DNA of 64,000 nucleotides, from contig NZ_CP022390.1 of assembly GCF_003076515.1 (NCBI RefSeq), positions 2,480,001 through 2,544,000 on the forward strand, in the 5' to 3' direction. The position numbers were made by a program, and so were the translations under genes. The stretch's first letter is position 1. Every line of letters starts with the position of its first letter. Of this stretch, positions 1 to 9,811 are shown one piece after another. Source of the DNA: Alcaligenes aquatilis (GTDB taxonomy: Bacteria > Pseudomonadota > Gammaproteobacteria > Burkholderiales > Burkholderiaceae_B). The notes under the pieces are model-generated. The model was given only the letters and a program-made list of their open reading frames with translations. It did no database searches and was not told where the DNA came from.

Positions 1-722
1 TTCACCACCGTATCCTGCGCCAGCAGCCACAAACCCAGTGCATGTTGCTGACTGGTCTTGCCTTGTACCGACAAAGAATCCGGGCTGTCGTGATAGACAC
101 GAAACACGGTATTTACGAAACGGTTTTTATAGCCTGCCCGGGCAATGGCACGCCATACCAGGCTTTCAGGCACAAAGCCTTCGATCTGATCAGGAAAGGG
201 AAACTTGCGCAGCACAGCGGTGCTCAAACAGCCAAACTTTTCGCCCCGCACGTGGTAGCGAAAGCTCATGTCCAGGGAGCTGGCATCAAAGACATCCTGG
301 GGAAACATATCCCCGACAACCTTGCCATCCGGACGCACACACAGACCGGTAATGCCTGCATAGCCTGCCCGCTCTGAGACGGGGATGTCGGCCCAGATCT
401 GCGCCATGTCGTAGAGCGCATTGACCAGCAAGGTGTCATCACTGTCCAACGCGACGATCAGTTCTCCTTGGGCCAGGGCCACGCCGTGATTGAAAGCAGC
501 CTTTTTGTGACGATTTTCCTGCCAGACATAGCGAATTGGAAAGGCAGCCTGCTGTTGCCAGCCCTCTACCAGCTCCCGTGTGCCATCCGTGGAGCCGTCA
601 TCAACCACAATCCACTCAAAGTCCTGACAGGTTTGCTCGCACAGTGAACGGTAGACGCGCTCCAGCGTGTGAGCGCGGTTATAACTGGGTGTCAGAACAG
701 TGAATAAATGGCGCCATTCCAT
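1..722 (-). CDS. Glycosyltransferase family 2 (partial, C-terminus beyond left edge)
   Basis: The reverse strand reads from an ATG at 720-722 without a stop to the window edge, giving 240 codons of an incomplete protein. It opens with a GT-A fold typical of family 2: an early PSYNR stretch (about residues 12-16), the nucleotide-sugar motif DDGSTDGT (about 41-48), and a metal-binding LDSDD (about 92-96). Family 2 enzymes move a sugar from a nucleotide-sugar to a lipid, glycan or protein acceptor in the cytoplasm or at the inner membrane face. The acceptor cannot be told from sequence. It is transcribed leftward, and a terminator lies between it and the small basic gene upstream, so it probably has its own promoter in 723-880. 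Confidence 0.88.
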   Translation of the reverse strand, partial: MEWRHLFTVLTPSYNRAHTLERVYRSLCEQTCQDFEWIVVDDGSTDGTRELVEGWQQQAAFPIRYVWQENRHKKAAFNHGVALAQGELIVALDSDDTLLVNALYDMAQIWADIPVSERAGYAGITGLCVRPDGKVVGDMFPQDVFDASSLDMSFRYHVRGEKFGCLSTAVLRKFPFPDQIEGFVPESLVWRAIARAGYKNRFVNTVFRVYHDSPDSLSVQGKTSQQHALGLWLLAQDTVV

Positions 723-882
723 AAGCTAATGTCCCCAAAATATGCAATCAGCCGTTTTGATTATTATTACGGGCAACGCTTACTTCTGCATGAAGATGAC
801 ACCATCATAAGGCAAGCTTCTTCTTGGACAAGGTACGATGTGCAACAGATTTTCCGAACTCGCAGAAAAATCAAACGCGCAC

Positions 883-914
883 AAAAAAACCACAGGCAAG
901 CCTGTGGTTTTTTT
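883..914. terminator. Bidirectional rho-independent terminator
   Basis: A 7-bp stem (CCACAGG / CCTGTGG) closes an AAG-containing loop and is flanked by A-run and T-run on opposite sides, so it can work in both directions. It lies just downstream of the leftward 42-codon gene. Confidence 0.8.
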
Positions 915-979
915 GCTGCTGGCTGTGATTTCAAGCTGGAAAATCAGATTCCTGCCTGTCCACCGCCCAAGCCAGGCAC

Positions 980-1108
980 TTAGACGCGCTTGACTTTTTC
1001 CAGCATTTTGAAAACGCCCTTGGGTGCGCGCACAAACAGACGTTTGAATGCTTTACCCAGGCAACGACGCTCCAGCGTGTTGCGGCGAGTGCGTTTGATT
1101 TCCGCCAT
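980..1108 (-). CDS. Small highly basic protein (42 aa), unknown function
   Basis: An ATG at 1106-1108 is preceded by GGAG at a good distance and opens a 42-residue protein ending in VKRV. A longer frame up to 1162 exists but lacks a better ribosome site. About a third of the residues are Lys or Arg, there is one Cys, and there is no membrane segment or signal peptide. The composition suggests binding to RNA, ribosomes or DNA, which is inference only. It is flanked downstream by a strong terminator, as expected for a small monocistronic gene. I do not recognise a named family. Confidence 0.6.
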   Translation of the reverse strand: MAEIKRTRRNTLERRCLGKAFKRLFVRAPKGVFKMLEKVKRV

Positions 1109-1333
1109 GGTGATCTCCGATCTTAATGTAAGCCCTGCCGGATGATCCCGACAAAAGCGCAATAGCTAACCAGAAATTCTACCGTAATCCGCGTTAAGAT
1201 ACAAAGGCTAGAGTGAGCATCCCTGGCAACACCTTGCTGGCATATACCGCTCTGACTGGCGCATGGGGCCTGTTTGACAGGCCTTTTCGCTGCCGCTTTC
1301 CCACCCAGCCCTCTCCAGAAAGCCGACCTTGCC

Positions 1334-4300
1334 ATGAGCTCAGAAATTCGCATTTTTGGCGCCCGCCAGAACACTCTGAAAAACCTGAATGTACGTATCA
1401 AAACAGGCGAGTTACTGGTTATTACCGGCGTTTCCGGCTCGGGCAAAAGCTCGCTGGCCTTTGACACCCTGTATGCAGAAGGTCAACGGCGCTATGTGGA
1501 AACCTTCTCTCCCTATGCACGCCAGTTCCTGGATCGCATGGACAAGCCCCAGGTTGATCGCATTGAAGGCATCTTGCCCGCCATTGCCATTGATCAGGTG
1601 AACCCGGTGCGCAACTCGCGCAGTACCGTGGGCACCATGACGGAGCTGAACGATTACATCAAGCTGCTGTACGCCCGTCTGGGCGAGCTGTATTGCCGCC
1701 AGTGCGCCCAACCTGTGCGCCGCGACAATGCCGACAGCATCGCCAAACAGATTCGCCAGTTGGCGGTGGACCACGACGACCCGCGTTTGGTTCTGACCTT
1801 TGCCGTCAAGGTCCCGGCCAACTTCACGCAGCAAGAAATTGAAACCTTGCTGCATCAGCAGGGCTACACCCGCCTGCACCACGAAGAAACACAATCCATC
1901 ACGCCCAGCAGCAGCACGAAAAAGGGCAAAAGCAGCAAAGCCGCTCCTACAGAACAAAAGCTTCTTTATGTGATTCAGGACCGCTTCCGTGCCAGCACGG
2001 TCGAGCCGGAACGTTTCATGGAAGCTATCGAAGCGGCCTTGCGCCACGGCCAGGGCAAGTTGACGGTGTATGCCTCGGCCAGTGCCGATGGCCCGGAAAC
2101 CGCCTGGCGTTTCAGCCAGGGCCTGCACTGTGCCCCGTGCGATATTGAATACAGCACGCCGGTTGCCAGCACCTTCTCCTTCAACTCGCCCCTGGGTGCG
2201 TGTGAGTCCTGCCGTGGCTTTGGCCGCGTGATGGGCATTGATTACGGTCTGGTCGTTCCCGACCCCAGCAAAAGCCTGCTTGAAGGTGCGATCCGCCCTT
2301 GGCAGACAGCCAGCTACAAAGAATGTCAGGTCGAGATGGAGCGCTACGCTCCGGCGGCCGGTGTACGTCTGAGCGTGCCCTGGAAGGACTTGAGCCAGGA
2401 AGAGCGCGACTGGGTGATTAATGGCACCCCGGACTGGAAGGGTGGCAATCAAGCCTGGAAAACCCAGTGGTACGGCGCCCAGCGTTTCTTTGACTGGCTG
2501 GAATCACGCGCCTACAAAATGCATGTGCGTGTGTTGCTGTCCAAATACCGCAGCTACAACACCTGCCCGGCCTGTGCCGGCTCTCGCCTGAAACCCGAAG
2601 CCAGCTTGTGGCGTGTGGGCGATCAGGCCGCCCCCGCCGATTCCCGCTACCCACGTTTCATGCCCGTGCATTCCAACTGGCTGCGCGAGCAACTGGATGC
2701 CATGCCCGGCCTGAGCGTCCCGGACCTGATGCGCCTGCCTATCGAGCACGTGCGCACATTTTTCCGTGGCCTGCACTTTGGCGACGCACGCGATGCGGCT
2801 ATCGATCTGCTCCTGAAAGAAACGCTATCCCGTCTGGATTATCTGTGCGATGTGGGCTTGTCCTATTTGTCCCTGGACCGCCAAAGCCGCACCCTGTCTG
2901 GCGGTGAAGTACAGCGTATCAACCTGACCACGGCGCTGGGCACCTCGCTGGTGAACACCTTGTTCGTGCTGGATGAGCCTTCGATTGGTCTGCACCCGCG
3001 CGACATGCACCGCATTATTGAAGTGATGCACCGTCTGCGCGGCAATGGCAACACCTTGGTGGTGGTTGAGCATGACCCACAAGTGATGGTGGCTGCCGAC
3101 CGTATTCTGGACATGGGCCCCGGCCCTGGCGAGCGTGGTGGCCAGATTCTGTTTGATGGTTCGCCCCAAGCCTTGCGCGGCGCGCAAACGCTGACTGGCC
3201 GCTACCTGAGTGGCGAGCTGAGCATCGAATCTCCCCGCCCTATGCCGGTGGCCGAGAACACGCCCCGCCTGCTGCTGGAAGACGTCAGCGCGCACAATCT
3301 GCGCCATATCTCCGTGTCCATTCCGCTAGGCCGTCTAGTCTGCGTGACGGGCGTATCCGGCTCGGGCAAATCCACGCTGATTCAGGACGTGCTCTACCCG
3401 GCCATCCTGAAACAACAAGGCAAACCGACCGAAGCCCCAGGCCCTTACGGCGCCTTGCTGGGTGCCGAGCAAATTGCCGAAGTGGTGATGGTGGACCAGA
3501 CGCCAATCGGCAAGACGGCCCGCTCCAACCCGGCCAGCTATGTCGGTGCCTTTGACCCTATCCGCAAGCTGTTCGCCCAGGCTCCGCTGTCCAAAGAACG
3601 CAGCTACACGCCCGGCACCTTCAGCTTCAATAGTGGTGATGGCCGCTGCCCGACGTGTGGTGGCACGGGCTTTGAACATATCGAAATGCAGTTCCTGTCC
3701 GATGTGTACCTGCGCTGCCCGGATTGCGATGGCAAACGCTTCCGCCCCGAGGTGCTGGAAGTGCGTATCGAACACTTTGGTCGCAGCGCCTCGATTGACG
3801 AGGTACTGGACATGACCGTGCATCAGGCCATGGAATTCTTTGAAGGCCTGCGCGATGTGCAAACCGGCCTGGCGCCGCTGGCCGATGTGGGTCTGGATTA
3901 CCTGAAACTGGGCCAGCCTGTGCCCACGCTATCGGGCGGTGAGGCACAACGTCTGAAGTTGGCGGCTTATCTGGCCCAGGCTTCGCGCACTCGTTTGAGT
4001 CAAGTGAAGGTCGCCAAGAAAGGCAATCTGTTCCTGTTCGACGAGCCCACCACCGGCCTGCACTTTGACGATATTGCCCGCCTGATGCGCGCCTTCCGCA
4101 AGCTGTTGGCTGCCGGCCACAGCCTGCTGATTATTGAGCACAACCTGGATCTGATCCGCGCGGCCGACTGGATTATTGATCTGGGCCCAGAAGGTGGCGA
4201 ACATGGTGGTCAATTGTTAGGTGCGGGAACACCGGCGGACATCATGGCCCTGGAGCACTCGCACACCGGCCATGCCCTGAAAGAGTACGAGCAAGCCACC

Positions 4301-7036
4301 ATAGGTTCAGGCTCGGCTCTGTTCCAGGAACCTGCGGTGGACTACAAGGCCAGCTCGGGCGGCAGCAACGATGGCCAGATCGCCATCCTGAATGCGCGCG
4401 AACACAACCTGAAAAACATCTCGGTACACATCCCGCACAACACCTTCACAGTGGTGACAGGGGTATCAGGCTCAGGCAAATCCACCCTGGCCTTCGACAT
4501 TCTGTTTAACGAAGGCCAGCGCCGCTATCTGGAATCCCTGAATGCTTATGCCCGTGCCATTGTGCAGCCAGCCGGTCAGCCCGATGTGGACGCGATTTAC
4601 GGCATTCCGCCCACTGTTGCCATTGAGCAGCGCACCAGCCGGGGGGGACGCAAGTCCACCGTGGCGACCATGACGGAAATTCACCACTTTCTGCGCTTGC
4701 TGTACGTGAAGCTGGCCACCCAATACTGCCCGGACTGCCGCGTGCCCGTGGCCCCACAGACCGCCGAGCAAATCGCCGCGCAACTGCTGCGCGATCACAA
4801 GGGTGAGCATATTGGTTTGCTGGCTCCCTTGGTCACGGCCCGCAAGGGGTACTACACCGACCTGGCCAAATGGGCGCAGGGCAAGGGCTATACACATTTG
4901 CGCGTGGATGGCGAGTTCATCCCCGTCAACCCTTGGCCCCGTCTGGACCGTTACAGCGAACACACGCTGGAACTGCCAGTAGCCGATCTGATCATTGACC
5001 CTCGCCACGAACTGCAACTGCGCCAAGCCATACGCGAAGCGCTGGAACTGGGTCACGGCTCCTTTAGTGTGCTGGCTCCATTGACGCCATCAGGTTCCAT
5101 GTCGCTGGAGCAACGCCGACAAGGTCAACCGCTGTCCAATGCCAGCCAGCAACATTTCTCCGTCAAACGGGCCTGCCCCTGCTGCGGCACCAGCTTCCCC
5201 GAGCCGGACCCGCGCATGTTCTCCTACAACTCCAAGCACGGCTGGTGCAAGGACTGCTTTGGTACGGGTTTGAAGCTGACTGGCTTCGACCAGGAACAAA
5301 CGGGCGAGGAAAACAACTGGAACAACGGCTACGATGGCGAAACGGTGGAATGCCCAAGTTGCCATGGTCAACGCTTGAACCCGGTCTCGCTGGCGTTTGA
5401 ATGGCGCGACCAGTCCATTGCCAAGCTGGCCGGTCTGCCCGTGGACGAGGCACAGACTTTTTTTGGCAACCTGAACATGAGTGGCCGCGAAGCCGATATT
5501 GCGCGCGACATTCTGAACGAGATACGTAGCCGTCTGGACTTCATGCATGAAGTGGGCCTGGGTTATCTGGCGCTGGATCGTGCCGCCCCCACCTTATCGG
5601 GTGGTGAGGCCCAGCGCATCCGTCTGGCCGCCCAATTAGGCTCGAACCTGCAGGGCGTGTGCTATGTGCTGGACGAGCCCACCATTGGCTTACACCCCCG
5701 CGACAACCAGATTCTGCTCAACGCCATGGCGCGTCTGGAAGGCAATGGCAACACGCTCGTGGTCGTTGAACACGACGAAGACACCATACGCCGTGCTCAG
5801 CACATTATTGATATGGGCCCCGGTGCCGGCAAACGAGGGGGTGAAGTCATCGCCCAGGGCACACTGGCAGAAATCGAGGCCAACCCCAATTCACTGACTG
5901 GCCGCTATCTGCGCGAACCACTCAAACACCCCATGCAGGCACGCCGCCCTGTTCAGGCCGATGTGCCCATGCTAACGGTACACGATGCCAGCCTGCATAA
6001 CCTGAACAAGGTAAAGGCCGGTATTCCACTAGGCAAGCTCAGTCTGGTAACGGGCGTGTCGGGCTCCGGCAAATCCACCTTTGCCCGTGATGTACTGCTG
6101 GATAATTTGCAGCGCGTTGTCGGCAGCAAAGAAAAGCCTGTGTGGCAGGGTTGCGCCAGCATCAGCGGCTGGGAAAGCCTGGACCGCGTGCTGGAAGTGG
6201 ATCAGACCCCGATTGGCAAAACCCCCCGCTCCTGCCCGGCCACCTACATCGGCTTCTGGGACGAGGTGCGCAAACTGTTTGCCAACACCAACGATGCCCG
6301 CCTGCGGGGCTGGAGCGCCTCACGCTTTTCCTTCAATACCGGCGATGGTCGCTGCCCTTTGTGCGAAGGCCAAGGCATGCGCACCCTGGAAATGAGCTTC
6401 CTGCCGGACGTAAAGGTGCCTTGTGACGCCTGCCACGGCCAGCGCTTCAATCCGGAAACACTGGCGGTGACCTGGCGCGATGTCTCCGCCGGCCAGCTTT
6501 TGCAAATGGATGTGGACGAAGCTGTTGAATACTTTGCCGCACATCCTAAAATATTGCGCCCGCTGCAATTGATGCAAAGTGTGGGCCTGGGTTATCTGAC
6601 CCTGGGCCAACCATCCCCCACCCTGTCCGGTGGCGAAGCGCAGCGCGTCAAGCTGGTCAGCGAACTGGTCAAGGCCCGCCTGGACGAGGGCCTGACCCGT
6701 ACGGGCCGCGCCTACAAGGCGCCGCATACGCTATATGTACTGGACGAACCCAGCGTGGGCCTGTCCATGGCAGATGTGGAAAAGCTGATTGTGGTGCTGC
6801 ACCGACTGGTCGATGCCGGTCACACGGTGCTGGTCATTGAACATAATCTGGATTTGATTGCCGAAGCAGACTGGATTGTCGATCTGGGCCCCGAAGGCGG
6901 CTCGGGCGGCGGCAGGCTGGTGGTGCAAGGCACACCAGATCAAGTGCAAGCCAACCCTGCCTCGCATACCGGCATGGCCTTGGCAGAATTTTTAAAGGAA
7001 CACGGCGCATGTATGGCCGATTTGAAGACAGACTAA
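1334..7036 (+). CDS. uvrA: Excinuclease ABC subunit UvrA, double-length (1900 aa) tandem form
   Basis: UvrA is the damage-recognition ATPase of nucleotide excision repair and usually has about 940 residues. This protein is twice that and carries four ABC ATPase halves. Walker A motifs (GVSGSGKS) lie near residues 35, 675, 1043 and 1575. LSGGE signatures lie near 521, 865, 1421 and 1765, each followed by a DEP(S/T)-type Walker B. CxxC pairs for zinc modules appear in both copies (for example CPTCGGTG near 775). The two halves are therefore head-to-tail UvrA copies in one chain. The frame opens at a TTG at 1274, but the ATG at 1334 matches the usual UvrA N-terminus (ISSEIRIFGAR-like). The 3' end overlaps pabB by 28 bases. 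Similar giant UvrA proteins are known in some proteobacteria. A canonical uvrA elsewhere in the genome is likely, so this copy may have a specialised or accessory role. Confidence 0.92.
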   Translation: MSSEIRIFGARQNTLKNLNVRIKTGELLVITGVSGSGKSSLAFDTLYAEGQRRYVETFSPYARQFLDRMDKPQVDRIEGILPAIAIDQVNPVRNSRSTVGTMTELNDYIKLLYARLGELYCRQCAQPVRRDNADSIAKQIRQLAVDHDDPRLVLTFAVKVPANFTQQEIETLLHQQGYTRLHHEETQSITPSSSTKKGKSSKAAPTEQKLLYVIQDRFRASTVEPERFMEAIEAALRHGQGKLTVYASASADGPETAWRFSQGLHCAPCDIEYSTPVASTFSFNSPLGACESCRGFGRVMGIDYGLVVPDPSKSLLEGAIRPWQTASYKECQVEMERYAPAAGVRLSVPWKDLSQEERDWVINGTPDWKGGNQAWKTQWYGAQRFFDWLESRAYKMHVRVLLSKYRSYNTCPACAGSRLKPEASLWRVGDQAAPADSRYPRFMPVHSNWLREQLDAMPGLSVPDLMRLPIEHVRTFFRGLHFGDARDAAIDLLLKETLSRLDYLCDVGLSYLSLDRQSRTLSGGEVQRINLTTALGTSLVNTLFVLDEPSIGLHPRDMHRIIEVMHRLRGNGNTLVVVEHDPQVMVAADRILDMGPGPGERGGQILFDGSPQALRGAQTLTGRYLSGELSIESPRPMPVAENTPRLLLEDVSAHNLRHISVSIPLGRLVCVTGVSGSGKSTLIQDVLYPAILKQQGKPTEAPGPYGALLGAEQIAEVVMVDQTPIGKTARSNPASYVGAFDPIRKLFAQAPLSKERSYTPGTFSFNSGDGRCPTCGGTGFEHIEMQFLSDVYLRCPDCDGKRFRPEVLEVRIEHFGRSASIDEVLDMTVHQAMEFFEGLRDVQTGLAPLADVGLDYLKLGQPVPTLSGGEAQRLKLAAYLAQASRTRLSQVKVAKKGNLFLFDEPTTGLHFDDIARLMRAFRKLLAAGHSLLIIEHNLDLIRAADWIIDLGPEGGEHGGQLLGAGTPADIMALEHSHTGHALKEYEQATIGSGSALFQEPAVDYKASSGGSNDGQIAILNAREHNLKNISVHIPHNTFTVVTGVSGSGKSTLAFDILFNEGQRRYLESLNAYARAIVQPAGQPDVDAIYGIPPTVAIEQRTSRGGRKSTVATMTEIHHFLRLLYVKLATQYCPDCRVPVAPQTAEQIAAQLLRDHKGEHIGLLAPLVTARKGYYTDLAKWAQGKGYTHLRVDGEFIPVNPWPRLDRYSEHTLELPVADLIIDPRHELQLRQAIREALELGHGSFSVLAPLTPSGSMSLEQRRQGQPLSNASQQHFSVKRACPCCGTSFPEPDPRMFSYNSKHGWCKDCFGTGLKLTGFDQEQTGEENNWNNGYDGETVECPSCHGQRLNPVSLAFEWRDQSIAKLAGLPVDEAQTFFGNLNMSGREADIARDILNEIRSRLDFMHEVGLGYLALDRAAPTLSGGEAQRIRLAAQLGSNLQGVCYVLDEPTIGLHPRDNQILLNAMARLEGNGNTLVVVEHDEDTIRRAQHIIDMGPGAGKRGGEVIAQGTLAEIEANPNSLTGRYLREPLKHPMQARRPVQADVPMLTVHDASLHNLNKVKAGIPLGKLSLVTGVSGSGKSTFARDVLLDNLQRVVGSKEKPVWQGCASISGWESLDRVLEVDQTPIGKTPRSCPATYIGFWDEVRKLFANTNDARLRGWSASRFSFNTGDGRCPLCEGQGMRTLEMSFLPDVKVPCDACHGQRFNPETLAVTWRDVSAGQLLQMDVDEAVEYFAAHPKILRPLQLMQSVGLGYLTLGQPSPTLSGGEAQRVKLVSELVKARLDEGLTRTGRAYKAPHTLYVLDEPSVGLSMADVEKLIVVLHRLVDAGHTVLVIEHNLDLIAEADWIVDLGPEGGSGGGRLVVQGTPDQVQANPASHTGMALAEFLKEHGACMADLKTD

Positions 7037-8121
7037 AAGGCTATGCGCTGGAAATGCAGGGCTACCTGGGCCATATCCAGGCCCGTCGCCCTGAAGACTT
7101 AAGTACTGCTTTTGAGAACATCGAACAAGCTCGACAGGCGGGCCACTGGGTGGCCCTGGCACTGGACTACGAACTGGCCGAACTGTTCGAACCCCGTCTA
7201 CCCGCTCGTGATACTGCGCCACATGCGCTTCTGAACGCACTGGTATTTGAACAGGCACAGGAAGTGGCGTTATGGGATAGCCAGGCCACGCCCGAGCTGA
7301 CGGTCAAACTGCCAATCAGCCAGCAAGACTATCGGGATGCGCTGGCCCAGGTTCAGCAGGGTTTGCAGGCTGGGGATTTTTACCAGATCAACTACACCAT
7401 GCCCTTGAGCATTCAATCAGGCATGGCGCCGCGTGATCTCTATATCGCACTGGCCAGCCGCCACCCGGTGGCCTACGGTGCTTATCTGGATCTGGGTGAT
7501 CGCCATATCCTGTCGCTGTCACCCGAGCTGTTTCTGGAAAAACGCGGGAACACCGTGCGGACCCGCCCCATGAAAGGCACACGCCCGCGCGATACCGACC
7601 CTGTTCAAGATCAGAAAAACGCCCAGGAGCTGCAAAGCAGCCTGAAAGACCGGGCTGAAAACCTGATGATTGTGGATTTGCTACGTAACGATCTGGGCCA
7701 AGTGGCCCGCACCGGCACCGTGCAAACCACCAGCCTGTTCGATGTAGAGCAATATGCCTCGGTCTGGACCATGACTTCCAGCATTCAGGCCGAAGTCGAG
7801 CCGGATTGCACGCTGGAAGCCTTGCTACGCGCCCTGTTCCCCTGTGGTTCGATTACCGGCGCCCCAAAGCTGGCCGCCATGCAATGCATACGTCAGCTGG
7901 AGACGCAGCGACGCGGTATTTACTGTGGCTCGGTAGGCTACCTGAACCCTAACGGCGACCTGTCCCTGAATGTCAGCATCCGCAGTCTGGAGCTGGACAA
8001 TCACGGCCAAGGAAGGTTTGGCGTGGGTGGTGGCATCGTTCTGGACTCGGACCCAGACCAGGAGTGGTTGGAGTGCTTGTGGAAAGCACGTGTATTGCAG
8101 GCCCCTGTAACACTGACTTAA
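7009..8121 (+). CDS. pabB: Aminodeoxychorismate synthase component I
   Basis: PabB converts chorismate with ammonia to 4-amino-4-deoxychorismate, the first step of p-aminobenzoate and folate synthesis. The 370-residue protein has the chorismate-binding family features DFYQINYT (about 124-131), the GSITGAPK active-site block (about 281-288) and a final region with GVGGGIV. It lacks a fused glutamine amidotransferase domain, so it needs a separate PabA or free ammonia. The ATG at 7009 lies inside the end of uvrA in another frame and has AAGGAA upstream, implying translational coupling. pabC follows after 10 bases. Confidence 0.93.
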   Translation: MYGRFEDRLKGYALEMQGYLGHIQARRPEDLSTAFENIEQARQAGHWVALALDYELAELFEPRLPARDTAPHALLNALVFEQAQEVALWDSQATPELTVKLPISQQDYRDALAQVQQGLQAGDFYQINYTMPLSIQSGMAPRDLYIALASRHPVAYGAYLDLGDRHILSLSPELFLEKRGNTVRTRPMKGTRPRDTDPVQDQKNAQELQSSLKDRAENLMIVDLLRNDLGQVARTGTVQTTSLFDVEQYASVWTMTSSIQAEVEPDCTLEALLRALFPCGSITGAPKLAAMQCIRQLETQRRGIYCGSVGYLNPNGDLSLNVSIRSLELDNHGQGRFGVGGGIVLDSDPDQEWLECLWKARVLQAPVTLT

Positions 8122-8131
8122 AGGCAGCATC

Positions 8132-8782
8132 ATGAGCCAAAGCAAACCTGAATTGATAGAAACCTTGCGGGTAGACGCAGACGGCCAGATCCCCCTGTTG
8201 GAACTGCATCTGGAACGCGTGGCGCGCAGTTGCGCGGAATTGGGCTACGACTGGGACGCACAAACCTGGCTGCAAGCCATGCATACGGCGCTGGGCCAGG
8301 CTCCCGTCAATACTCCCTTGCGGCTACGCATTCTGTGGAACGCAAAAGCCAGTGCGCAGGCCGAGGCGCAGGCCTTGCCCGCTCTGGAAGGGCCCTTGCA
8401 ACTATGCCTATCCAAGACCCCTTTGCCGGCCCAGGACCCACTGCTCTCGCACAAAACCACGCATCGCCCCTGGTATCAGGACGCCGCTGCCCTGCTGGAA
8501 AAGCATCCCCAACTTTTTGATGTAATTTTTCTGGATACGCAAAACCGGGTTTGCGAAGGCAGCCGCAGCAATATCTATATCCAGGATGAGCAGGGCCACT
8601 GGTGGACGCCACCCGCACAAGGCTGGCTCCTGCCTGGTGTGCAACGACAGGCGCTCCTAAATAGCGGTCTGGCGCGTGAAACGGAGCTTTTTCTGGATGA
8701 CTTGCTGCATGCACGGGCGATTCGTATTTCGAACGCCCTGCGCGGCTGGCAGAACGCCTTACTGGTTCAGAATCCGGTTTAA
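8132..8782 (+). CDS. pabC: Aminodeoxychorismate lyase (class IV aminotransferase fold)
   Basis: A pyridoxal-phosphate enzyme of 216 residues that would release pyruvate from aminodeoxychorismate to give p-aminobenzoate. It resembles the C-terminal half of PabB-PabC fusion proteins. The start ETLRV is typical, the likely PLP lysine sits in HKTTHRP (about 109-115), and the EGSRSNI and LLPGVQR blocks match the class IV fold. It directly follows pabB and so completes the pathway in one transcript. Its 3' end overlaps the convergent tcdA by 24 bases. Confidence 0.88.
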   Translation: MSQSKPELIETLRVDADGQIPLLELHLERVARSCAELGYDWDAQTWLQAMHTALGQAPVNTPLRLRILWNAKASAQAEAQALPALEGPLQLCLSKTPLPAQDPLLSHKTTHRPWYQDAAALLEKHPQLFDVIFLDTQNRVCEGSRSNIYIQDEQGHWWTPPAQGWLLPGVQRQALLNSGLARETELFLDDLLHARAIRISNALRGWQNALLVQNPV

Positions 8783-9559
8783 GGCGTAGTCGGCGGCCTG
8801 CATCCCCATGCTGGCCGTAATCGTCACTCCGGAGCCATAGCCTGCACAGGCCAAACCTTGCAGGGCACCGTCTTCAGCCTGGGTCCAGTTTTGCGGCAAA
8901 CGGGTTTCCTGCTCGAACCACAAGCAATCCACTCCCATGCGGGGTACACGCTTCAAGGCACGGCCCTGGGCATCGCTGCCACGCGCAAAGCCATGCTGCT
9001 TGCGCAGGATCTGCCGCAGTTTGCCTAACAGGGCATCGTGGCGTGCCACCGACAAATCTCCCCGGCGCAAGGTTAAAGGGTCGGTTTTTCCACCCGCCCC
9101 GCCACAACTCAACAAGGGCACCTTGCACCGCTTGGCCTGCAAGATCAAGGCGATCTTGGCGCTGGCCTGGTCGGTGCAATCCAGAAACACGTCAGGGCGC
9201 TGTTCCATCAGGCTGGCCGCATTGTCCTCGGTGACAAAATCCTCGATCAATTGCAGTTGACAGTGTGGATTGATCTGCGCAATGCGCTGGGCCATGGCTT
9301 CAATCTTGGCCATCCCCAAAGTGCTGTCCAGGGCAGGCAATTGGCGGTTGATGTTGGACTCGGCAATATTATCCAGATCAATCAAGGTGATTCGGCCCAC
9401 GGCAGAACGGGCCAAAGCCTCCACTGCCCAGGTCCCTACGCCCCCTATACCCGCCACCATCACATGGGCGGCAGCCAGACGCTCACGCGCGCCGGCTCCA
9501 TACAAACGATCCAAACCACCGAAGCGGCGTTCGGCATCCATGTTGTGCTGCTCTGTCAT
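8759..9559 (-). CDS. tcdA: tRNA threonylcarbamoyladenosine dehydratase (CsdL/YgdL family)
   Basis: TcdA uses ATP to cyclise t6A at position 37 of ANN-decoding tRNAs to ct6A. The 266-residue protein has the E1-like ATP-binding fold: GIGGVGTWAVEALARS near residues 37-52, the NIAESNINRQ adenylation segment, and DCTDQ near 130. The MDAERRFGG motif starting at residue 7 is the usual N-terminus, so a start at either residue 1 or 7 is possible. It converges on pabC with a short tail-to-tail overlap and no terminator between them. Confidence 0.93.
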   Translation of the reverse strand: MTEQHNMDAERRFGGLDRLYGAGARERLAAAHVMVAGIGGVGTWAVEALARSAVGRITLIDLDNIAESNINRQLPALDSTLGMAKIEAMAQRIAQINPHCQLQLIEDFVTEDNAASLMEQRPDVFLDCTDQASAKIALILQAKRCKVPLLSCGGAGGKTDPLTLRRGDLSVARHDALLGKLRQILRKQHGFARGSDAQGRALKRVPRMGVDCLWFEQETRLPQNWTQAEDGALQGLACAGYGSGVTITASMGMQAADYALNRILNQ

Positions 9560-9732
9560 GCAATCTGTCCATCACCGGCCCATGCGGCCAAACCCGTTCA
9601 TTCTACGTCTAATTGCGCCTGCCCAGCCCCGGAAACAGGCCTTATGCCCTGGTGGCTTGACGGCGCTCTGCCAAATAGCAACACTCATATAAGCAAATTA
9701 GTATTTTTCCTTAGTTATCAGCGGCAAAGCCC

Positions 9733-9761
9733 GCTACAGTGGACTGTGCTTGCTCTACAAT
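9733..9761 (+). promoter_or_regulatory. Candidate promoter for the chaC-pdxH run
   Basis: A TACAAT at 9756-9761 is a good -10 match. The -35 region at 9733-9738 (GCTACA) is weak. Upstream, at 9686-9718, is an A/T-rich stretch unlike its surroundings that may bind a regulator. This is a visual match only. Confidence 0.3.
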
Positions 9762-9811
9762 TGCCATAGGTTTCAAGCATCTGTGATTTTGGCTTACCAC
9801 TTCTTTACGCC

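Noticed and set aside
1412..2452. 346-codon minus-strand frame inside uvrA
   Set aside because: Antisense shadow of uvrA with low-complexity His/Gln/Arg composition.
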